42,446 nucleotides of DNA, taken from an uncultured Collinsella sp. GTDB taxonomy: Bacteria > Actinomycetota > Coriobacteriia > Coriobacteriales > Coriobacteriaceae. The position numbers and the translations under genes are program-made. How positions within the stretch are numbered: position 1 is the stretch's first letter; each line of letters starts with the position of its first letter. Shown piece after piece: positions 32,695 through 38,535 of the stretch. The notes under the pieces were generated by a model. It saw nothing but the letters and a program-made list of their open reading frames with translations. It did no database searches and was not told the origin of the DNA. The DNA lies in the NCBI GenBank assembly GCA_902494195.1, contig CABUSH010000019.1, forward strand, positions 1-42,446, in the 5' to 3' direction.

Positions 32695-33143
32695 GCTCGA
32701 GCCTCCCTCAGACATTTTGCCGAGATAAGGACAAGCTCATCCATGGTGTGAACAATCTGTCCGGTATTGGTGACGCGGACTGTAAAACGCCCTTTACCAA
32801 AATCCATCATGTGGTAGAGGTTAATGGTTATGTCATGTTTAGAAGCGATGCGCAAAATCCAGTAGGCGCAATTATCTCCGCAGGTAGAGGCGTTGTAGAG
32901 ATTTTGAGGCATAAAGAGCATCAGCAGAAGTGTTTTGGTGCCCGTTGATAATTTCTCGGGTGGAATAACTCCGAGCACCTTGGTGTCGATTGCGTTTGCG
33001 CCAAGAACCGTCCCATTGTCAATAGATTTGATGATACGCTGTGACAGTGGATCTTGCAGCCAAGAGGGAGAATAACTGTAATCAAAGAATGTTGATGTGT
33101 CATAAATCACATCGTCTCTGTCGCCGTAGTGAATGCTGAGCAT
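32691..33143 (-). CDS. DUF4869-type protein
   Basis: A 150-residue soluble protein resembling the DUF4869 family: MLSIHYGD start, VIYDTSTFFDYSY, WLQDPLSQRIIKSIDN, VLGVIPPEKLSTGTKTLLLM, STCGDNCAYWIL (C88 and C92) and TINLYHMMDFG. No member has a demonstrated activity that I know of. The ATG at 33143 has ggagg four bases upstream; the open frame extends to 33221 unsupported. Its stop and the start of the P-loop gene overlap as ATGA, so both proteins are made together in fixed order. It is divergent from the HEPN-motif gene. Confidence 0.8.
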   Translation of the reverse strand: MLSIHYGDRDDVIYDTSTFFDYSYSPSWLQDPLSQRIIKSIDNGTVLGANAIDTKVLGVIPPEKLSTGTKTLLLMLFMPQNLYNASTCGDNCAYWILRIASKHDITINLYHMMDFGKGRFTVRVTNTGQIVHTMDELVLISAKCLREARA

Positions 33144-33296
33144 TGTTCCTCCATGGTTGCTTGTTGCGACTACTTTACCATGTTGGGGTCGATTTCCCTC
33201 AGGCCGTGGATAACGGGTCATTCAGCACGTCTGTTAGAACGAACCGATGACTTTTACAGGTGTAACAACTTTCTATCCTGCGGTAATTGGCTGTCT

Positions 33297-33392
33297 CGAT
33301 ATGTTGGATTTAGCAGGTCGAAACAAACGATATTCCGCGATAAGCTTATACAAGTTTATATAAACCGATAAATCTCGATATAACTTACGATA
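33297..33392. promoter_or_regulatory. CGATA repeat array in the divergent region, possible operator
   Basis: CGATA occurs at 33297, 33328, 33338, 33366, 33376 and 33388, all in the same orientation, in an AT-rich stretch. Two pairs have exactly 10-base spacing (33328/33338 and 33366/33376), one helical turn, so a protein could contact both on one face. The array ends just before the ribosome site of the small ORF at 33404 and lies between the DUF4869 and HEPN-motif genes. Possible binding site for the winged-helix part of the HEPN-motif protein (inference). Confidence 0.45.
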
Positions 33393-33403
33393 GGAATATA
33401 AAG

Positions 33404-33520
33404 ATGCGATTTAACATGAAACGACAGATTGAAATGCTTGAGACACTTAAGAAGACTCTCGTACGTGAGTTTTTTGCTAATGGCGAGAAATGCATTGTGA
33501 TGTTGATTGCAAAGCTCTAG
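33404..33520 (+). CDS. Small ORF of 38 residues upstream of the HEPN-motif gene
   Basis: The ATG at 33404 follows agga at 33392-33395, and the frame reads MRFNMKRQIEMLETLKKTLV and ends in CIVMLIAKL, with stop at 33520, only 12 bases before the next start. The first half could form a charged helix. It could be a short partner or leader peptide of the downstream gene, or a remnant. I do not recognise it. Confidence 0.45.
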   Translation: MRFNMKRQIEMLETLKKTLVREFFANGEKCIVMLIAKL

Positions 33521-33532
33521 CTGGAGGTAGAC

Positions 33533-34285
33533 ATGGCATTACTCCGAACTTCATGGCTAACCGAGCCCCTGCCGCAACAGGTTCTGGAAGACTCTAGTTG
33601 GATGCGTATAGTTCATTTTTTCCTGATTGAGTCTCCCTGCCCTGGTCAGAGTAATCGTAAAAATAATGAGATTGATAAATGGGCGCCCGCCCCTTGGGTA
33701 GGGATTCGAAGCTTAAAGACTTCTCTAAATCAGGCTATATTTAGTCGCAGGGATGTTGATGTGATGCTTGCGGTAAGAAGCAAGAAAGAATTAGAGGACA
33801 CCTGCAAAAAGCTAAACTTGGATGAGCTTTTTTACGAAAATATTGATGATCAGCGCATGGCGTTTGTGAAAATTAATTCGAAGGGCAATACGAGCAAATA
33901 CATGAGTTTGTTTTATCACATAAGAAATGCTCTCGCGCATGGTCGTTTTGCATTTAAAACCGACACATTAGAGCGTTTTGTGTTTATTTTTGAGGATGGA
34001 ACCGTTACATCCGATGGTAAGGAATTTGATTTGACAGCTCGAGGCGTCATTAGGCTTAATTCATTGGTCTTGGCGATTAATACCATACAAAAGGGACCTG
34101 GAAAAACGGTTGACATCGAAGAGAAAATCCTCGCAGCAATTAGCGATGGCATTAATTCAAAGCGAAAAATTAAAGATGAACTTGGTATTACGGATAAGGA
34201 CTGGTTTACATATAGTCAAGTGCTTAAAAAAGAAGGAAAAATAGAATACAGCCAGCAGAAATGGTCCATTTGTAGCGGGGGCTAA
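33533..34285 (+). CDS. HEPN-motif protein with C-terminal winged-helix-like region
   Basis: A 250-residue AT-rich gene starting at ATG 33533 with ggaggt. Residues 125-140 read SLFYHIRNALAHGRF, which holds R131-NALA-H136, the Rx4H motif that is the catalytic signature of HEPN RNases. The next 50 residues (about 141-190) are helical, with LNSLVLAINTIQKG. From about residue 195 the sequence EEKILAAISDGINSKRKIKDEL and ITDKDWFTYSQVLKKEGKIEY fits a winged helix. HEPN proteins act as toxins, defence RNases or RNA-binding partners; the fold here is inferred from one motif and context. It could regulate its own operon through the CGATA array. Confidence 0.65.
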   Translation: MALLRTSWLTEPLPQQVLEDSSWMRIVHFFLIESPCPGQSNRKNNEIDKWAPAPWVGIRSLKTSLNQAIFSRRDVDVMLAVRSKKELEDTCKKLNLDELFYENIDDQRMAFVKINSKGNTSKYMSLFYHIRNALAHGRFAFKTDTLERFVFIFEDGTVTSDGKEFDLTARGVIRLNSLVLAINTIQKGPGKTVDIEEKILAAISDGINSKRKIKDELGITDKDWFTYSQVLKKEGKIEYSQQKWSICSGG

Positions 34286-34291
34286 ACTGCC

Positions 34292-34379
34292 AATGGGTCG
34301 AACCCGTCGCCCCCTCCGCGGCCATTTCCCGGAGCGTCGCGTCTATAATCTCCTGTAGGTCATCTTGTCTCTTGTTCAC
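34292..34379 (-). pseudogene. 5' fragment of an unidentified gene
   Basis: On the minus strand a GTG at 34379 follows aggagg at the right distance and reads VNKRQDDLQEIIDATLREMA, then AEGAT, running out of sense where it meets the end of the HEPN-motif gene. The good ribosome site and codon pattern suggest the true start of a gene cut off at about 34292. A 9-bp hairpin (acgccggtg / caccggcgt, 34396-34420) lies upstream in its would-be leader. Family not recognised. Confidence 0.5.
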
Positions 34380-34562
34380 CTCAATGGCCCTCCTAACGCC
34401 GGTGTTGGCACCACCGGCGTAACATCGGCGGGGAGGCACGGCGGCCATCGTTCGGTGACCGGGATTGGTCAAAATCGTTTGACTATTAGTGGCTAGATCG
34501 CCCGGCGCTAATAGCGCATGCTAACCTCCAGTCCCGACCATCCCGCAGTCCAACTTTCTGTT

Positions 34563-34625
34563 CGTAGCCCCACCAGAGTCAAACTTTTCAGAGAGAGGTT
34601 ATTCAGGCACCACAGAGGGGCTACG
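34563..34625. repeat. Inverted repeat cgtagcccc / ggggctacg in the remnant zone
   Basis: Perfect 9-bp arms at 34563-34571 and 34617-34625 lie in a gene-poor 450-base stretch (34286-34736). It may be a remnant of a mobile element end. The same zone also has gtcaaa-atcg-tttgac near 34470. No transposase is present. Confidence 0.4.
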
Positions 34626-34696
34626 TTCAGTTTGCCGTGCCGGACCTAGATATCTATCTGCGAGAGAACGCCGAGGAGATTCTCGAACGGTTCTAG
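34568..34696 (+). pseudogene. 3' fragment of an unidentified gene
   Basis: An open frame of 42 codons without a start ends at the stop 34694-34696. The last residues read VPDLDIYLRENAEEILERF, with regular helical charge pattern like a real C-terminus. Upstream it meets a stop at 34565. It may be the other end of the gene whose start is at 34379 or of a different lost gene. Confidence 0.4.
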
Positions 34697-34736
34697 GTCG
34701 AGGTATTATTAGGTTTTGATTTTACTTGGGAGCATT

Positions 34737-35816
34737 ATGGTAAAAATGCGAGATTCCCGTATCGAATTACTTCGCATTGTCCTTATGTGGACGGTAATGG
34801 CTCAGCATTTTGTTGTTCACAACGTTGATTCTGTTTCCGTATTTCCTGATTCGTTTACTAGGTTTTTCTACAATATCTTTTTCTATCCAATTGGAAGAAC
34901 TGCGGTCGGCTGCTTTGTTGCCATAACAATCTGGTTTGTTGCGGGGAAAGTCGAATACTCCATAAACAAGGCTGTTAAACAGATAGCTTCAATCGAAGGC
35001 ACGGTTCTCTTTTATAGTATTGCGCTGGGCTTTTTCTTCATGCTTCGCGGCGATATTCAAGTAAGTCCAACCAATTTGATAGATATTTTTGCACCAACTC
35101 TTACTGGTTCTAGTTGGTGGTTTGTAACCGTCTATGCTTGGCTTGTATTTTTGCTGCCCTTTATACTTCCGGCTTTGCATGCGTTGGGCCAGAAACTACA
35201 TCTGTATCTAGGAGTTTTTCTGGTCTCTGTCTTTGGATTCCTGCGGTATGTGCCGCTCTTTTGGATTCCCATCGACGGGCTACTAGTAGATTTTATTATA
35301 ATTTGCGTTGTTGTTTGCTATATTTGCTGGTATGTAGACTTGTCAATAGTGGATATGCGGCTCCTGGTTGCTTGCGGCATTGCTTCCTTTGTGGGAGTTG
35401 CAATCTCGTTTTACGGTCAATTCCATTTTGATGGCTTGCTGGGCTCGACCTTTGCGAATTTGTATAGCGGTTTTTTCGGTTCACCGGCGTCTATTTTTTC
35501 GTTAGCTATAGCAGTTTCTGTCTTGTTGGTCGATTTAAAGATGCCGCATTTTTCCTCCCGTTTCGTAAACGCTGTAGCGAGGCTTTGTTTTGCTACTTAT
35601 CTTATTTCTGACTATGCGCCTATCCGAAGTTGGCTTTGGAGCTCGCTGTTTCCCTTTACGCGTGTCGGCGTTGGACTGGGATTATTGCAGGTGCTTCTGG
35701 TTCCAACGGCTGTGTTTGTGATTTGCTTGTTGCTGGAGGGTCTCAGGAGGCTCTTGGTTAGTTTCATCATGCGTTTTATCGGCCCTTTCGATTTGTTAAA
35801 TAAAGCTTCGAACTAA
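34737..35816 (+). CDS. Acyltransferase-3 family membrane protein (second copy in window)
   Basis: A 359-residue polytopic membrane protein with about ten hydrophobic segments. The family start is RDSRIELLRIVLMWTVMAQHFVVHN, with the conserved Arg and His, and later TVYAWLVFLLPFILPAL and CFATYLISDYAPI. ATG 34737 is chosen with ggga upstream; a TTG at 34716 is less likely. It is clearly AT-richer than the surface-glycan genes to the left, so probably acquired separately. Likely O-acylates a cell-surface glycan. Confidence 0.88.
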   Translation: MVKMRDSRIELLRIVLMWTVMAQHFVVHNVDSVSVFPDSFTRFFYNIFFYPIGRTAVGCFVAITIWFVAGKVEYSINKAVKQIASIEGTVLFYSIALGFFFMLRGDIQVSPTNLIDIFAPTLTGSSWWFVTVYAWLVFLLPFILPALHALGQKLHLYLGVFLVSVFGFLRYVPLFWIPIDGLLVDFIIICVVVCYICWYVDLSIVDMRLLVACGIASFVGVAISFYGQFHFDGLLGSTFANLYSGFFGSPASIFSLAIAVSVLLVDLKMPHFSSRFVNAVARLCFATYLISDYAPIRSWLWSSLFPFTRVGVGLGLLQVLLVPTAVFVICLLLEGLRRLLVSFIMRFIGPFDLLNKASN

Positions 35817-35935
35817 ATTTAGGCTCTTGCCATTTTCCACCGCATGCGTGATTTGCCGACGATCCCTCTACGCTGGTGGTGGAACGATTGGGATTCTGAA
35901 CTAGTGTTCTCTGGTTGTTGCGGGTTGGTCGATAA

Positions 35936-36205
35936 CCATCTAGTAAGGCGAGTCGTGGGCACGCAAGGCCTGTTATAGACATAGTATCGCCCACGGTTGT
36001 TGCAACTAAGACGACTATCATCGAGGCTGCTGTTAAGAAGCCGATCGAGCCGAAGGCTGACGTGGTAACCGTTGCGAAGTTTTCTGAGACCGTCGATGAT
36101 GGCTCGGTTGGCATGTTTCTGGTGCTGGTGTTGTTGGAGGCGCTATTAATTGCTGTAGAGGCTTCGGTTTTAATCAAGGAATCGAACCGGTTTCCACATC
36201 AATAG
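35936..36205 (+). pseudogene. 3' fragment of a surface or membrane protein gene
   Basis: 89 codons are open without a start between a stop at 35933 and the stop at 36203-36205. The frame reads VVATKTTIIEAAVKKPIEPK, then VAKFSETVDDGS and a hydrophobic helix GMFLVLVLLEALLIAVEASV ending in KESNRFPHQ. The layout (soluble linker, one transmembrane helix, short tail) looks like a C-terminal membrane anchor. The left side of this stretch (35817-35935) shows nothing coding. Confidence 0.45.
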
Positions 36206-36284
36206 AATGCGCTGGCCGCATATGACGTATCGATATGGGCATGGTATTGCGTTTTTTAATTTGCGGCCACAAAGATGCCTTTTG

Positions 36285-36661
36285 CAAAGCGCGAGGGCTA
36301 TCTTGCCCGTGCCGTGCGCCCCGGCAACTTTAGCGCCGTGACGGGTGCCTGCCAGATGGTGCGACGCGACGTATTTGAGCAGGTCGGCGGCTATAACGAG
36401 GAATTCGCCGTTGGCTTTAACGACGCGGACTTTTGCCTGCGCGCATGGGAGGCGGGCTACCGCACCATCTTTACGCCCTATGCCGAGCTGTACCACTACG
36501 AGTTCACCTCGCGCGGCAGGGAAGAGGCCAACGAGGAAAAGCTGCGCCGCTGGAAGCGCGAACAAGCGCTGTTCACGCAGCGCTGGCCGGAGTTCTTCCT
36601 CGATGGCGATCCGTGGCTCGGATCAAACCTATCTGCCGAGAGCGAGTACTTCTCGCTTTAG
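36285..36661 (+). pseudogene. Truncated copy of the large glycosyltransferase C-terminus
   Basis: This copies the last 125 codons of the gene at 29234 with few changes: VFEQVGG for VFERVGG, RAWEAG for RVWEAG, FFLDGDPWLGSNL for FFLTGDPWLGPNL. The N-terminal 700 residues are absent and no ribosome site supports the ATG at 36275, so it is a remnant. It forms the right copy of the 390-bp repeat. Confidence 0.88.
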
Positions 36662-36786
36662 CGCGAAGTGATGCCAAGATCCGGCAAAGTGTCCTCAAGA
36701 GCCGCAAGGGCGGTGGGGTTCAAATACTCCTCGTTCAAGCGGCTCTTGTCATATCGAAAACGTGTGTCAGGATTTTTCAGGTGGCC
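36658..36786 (-). pseudogene. C-terminal remnant of a second P-loop/TOPRIM-like gene
   Basis: On the minus strand the frame ending at the TAA 36658-36660 reads GHLKNPDTRFRYDKSRLNEE, then YLNPTALAALEDTLPDLGIT and SR. The intact gene at 31717 ends in YLQQHELNTIAESLPKLGIT then SR. The conserved Leu/Pro/Gly-Ile-Thr-Ser-Arg spacing shows the two are homologous but clearly diverged. An in-frame stop lies just upstream (about 36790), and the rest of the gene is missing. As at 31717, its stop overlaps the glycosyltransferase stop. Confidence 0.7.
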
Positions 36787-36905
36787 GTATTAAATTGGTT
36801 CGCTTATGTGCTCGGTTTGACTCAGAAGCTATTTAGCGTAACGGTTGAGGTGTGGCGACTCATATTTAAATTGCAGTCACAAAGACACCTTTTATCGATT
36901 TCCCG

Positions 36906-36934
36906 TTGAAATACTGAATTGATAGTTTAAAAAT
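36906..36934 (+). promoter_or_regulatory. Candidate promoter of the repeat protein gene at 36974
   Basis: TTGAAA (36906-36911), a 17-bp spacer and AAAAAT (36929-36934; TAAAAA at 16 bp is an alternative). It lies about 40 bases before the start codon. Confidence 0.4.
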
Positions 36935-36973
36935 AACTTAAGAGAGCCTTAAATCTCGGAGAAAGGATGTCGT

Positions 36974-38455
36974 ATGAAAAACCTTCGAGAAAGATGGCAC
37001 GGACTAACAGTGCTGGGAGTTGTTGCATTTGCCGCTGCCTGCATGACGGTTGCCCCGGCGCCCTCATTTGCTGATATTGCTGGCGGTGGCGGTGGCGGAG
37101 GCGGTGAAGGGATTACGGAATGGTGTTCCGACGGTCGTCCGATTTCTTACTGGGGCTATGACGGTTGGAACGGCACTCAAAATGAACAGATGTTTGGCCC
37201 TCTTACGCGGTATAGCGTCGAGTGCAATGCCGGGGGGACTGCTCACAGAGATTTTCTAGTAGGCTTAAACTCAATTGATCAGAGCGCCTCGAGGACCGAT
37301 TCTTCTGTAGTTACATCACGTCCCGCAGGTACATATTATTTCAACAAAGATGGTTTAATGCAGACTGGACTCGTCTGGTGCGAGGACGGCAGCCTTCGCT
37401 ATTTCGATCTCGAAACTGGCGCCATGGTCACGAACCAGTGGCATAACGAATACGAAGCTGTCTGGTACTATTTTGGCGCTGACGGGACCGCGGTGTCGGG
37501 CTGGCAGTCTATCGGTGGGGACAAGTATTACTTCTATCCCGAAAACCATGATATGGCATACGGCCGAGTTCAGATTGACGGCAAGAACTACTTCCTGAAC
37601 ACCCCTGGTGCCAACGCCGATGGCCGCATGCAGCACAGTGGCTGGTTCTACGACTCCATCTACGGAAAGTGGTCCTATGCGACCTCCGACGGTGAGCTAT
37701 TGACCGGTTGGCATAATCTCGGCGGGGCTTGGTACTATTTCAACGAATCTGGGGTCATGCTGACTGGCTGGATCAACGATTCGGGTACCTGGTACTACAC
37801 TAATGCCTCCGGTGCGATGGTCACTGGCTGGCTCAACATCGGCGGTACGTGGTTCTACCTCGACGGCTCGGGCGCCATGGTCGCTAACAGCTGGCGCAGC
37901 CTCGGCGGCTCCTGGTACTGGTTCGGCGACTCCGGTGCAATGGCCACTGGCTGGTTCTTGGCAGGCGGCTCTTGGTACTATGCGAGCGGTTCGGGCGCCA
38001 TGGCAACCGGCTGGCTCAGCAATGGCGGCACGTGGTATTGGCTCGGAGGTTCGGGCGCTATGGCCTCTAACTCTTGGGCTAACGTTGGTGGAGTTTGGTA
38101 CTGGTTCGACGATTCCGGTGCGATGGCCACCGGCTGGCGTCAGGTCGGCGGCGCCTGGTACTACTTTAGCGGTTCCGGCGCTATGGCTCACGACGCCTGG
38201 GTCGGCGACTACTACCTCCAGTCTTCCGGTGCCATGGCTACGAATGCCTGGGTTGGCTCCTACTATGTCGGCGAGGACGGCAAGTGGATTCCGGGCTACG
38301 GCCTAGTTTGGTATAAGAACGGTAGCGATGTTTACCATACGCATAAGTGCCGTACCGTTGGTAAGGACGCAAAGGGCTATTCGCAGATCTCTATTCAGGA
38401 GGCCCAGAGGCGTGGCGCTTCACGAGAGTGCAAAAACTGCCAGCAAATTGGCTAG
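36974..38455 (+). CDS. Secreted glucan/choline-binding-type repeat protein with a C-terminal Cys/His motif
   Basis: A 493-residue exported protein. The signal peptide is residues 1-34 (APAPSFADIA), followed by a Gly run. From about residue 120 it carries some fourteen cell-wall-binding-type repeats of about 20 residues (GGTWYYLDGSGAMATGW style), the fold that binds choline or glucan. The last 45 residues leave the repeat pattern and read DVYHTHKCRTVGKDAKG, then ISIQEAQRRGASRECKNC, a His-x-x-x-Cys...Cys-x-x-Cys arrangement that could bind metal. Comparable Cys motifs occur in Firmicutes surface or phage proteins. Likely an adhesin or wall-attached protein. The start has an aaaggatg site. Confidence 0.85.
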   Translation: MKNLRERWHGLTVLGVVAFAAACMTVAPAPSFADIAGGGGGGGGEGITEWCSDGRPISYWGYDGWNGTQNEQMFGPLTRYSVECNAGGTAHRDFLVGLNSIDQSASRTDSSVVTSRPAGTYYFNKDGLMQTGLVWCEDGSLRYFDLETGAMVTNQWHNEYEAVWYYFGADGTAVSGWQSIGGDKYYFYPENHDMAYGRVQIDGKNYFLNTPGANADGRMQHSGWFYDSIYGKWSYATSDGELLTGWHNLGGAWYYFNESGVMLTGWINDSGTWYYTNASGAMVTGWLNIGGTWFYLDGSGAMVANSWRSLGGSWYWFGDSGAMATGWFLAGGSWYYASGSGAMATGWLSNGGTWYWLGGSGAMASNSWANVGGVWYWFDDSGAMATGWRQVGGAWYYFSGSGAMAHDAWVGDYYLQSSGAMATNAWVGSYYVGEDGKWIPGYGLVWYKNGSDVYHTHKCRTVGKDAKGYSQISIQEAQRRGASRECKNCQQIG

Positions 38456-38481
38456 CACATTACTGAGCTAGTTTTGATTGA

Positions 38482-38509
38482 GGCCCCGTTGCCCTGAAGC
38501 GACGGGGCC
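38482..38509 (+). terminator. Hairpin after the repeat protein gene
   Basis: A perfect 8-bp stem ggccccgt / acggggcc without a clear T run; a weak terminator or hairpin between two secreted repeat protein genes. Confidence 0.5.
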
Positions 38510-38535
38510 GCTGCGTGATTGGATACTGTGCTGCT

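Noticed and set aside
33297..33392. CGATA array considered as a CRISPR or replication iteron set
   Set aside because: Repeats are only 5 bases with no spacer structure, and no rep or cas gene is nearby; a regulatory reading is simpler.
34292..34310. ggttcgaccc motif on the minus strand considered as a tRNA
   Set aside because: Only a T-loop-like motif; no acceptor, D-arm or anticodon arm can be formed around it.
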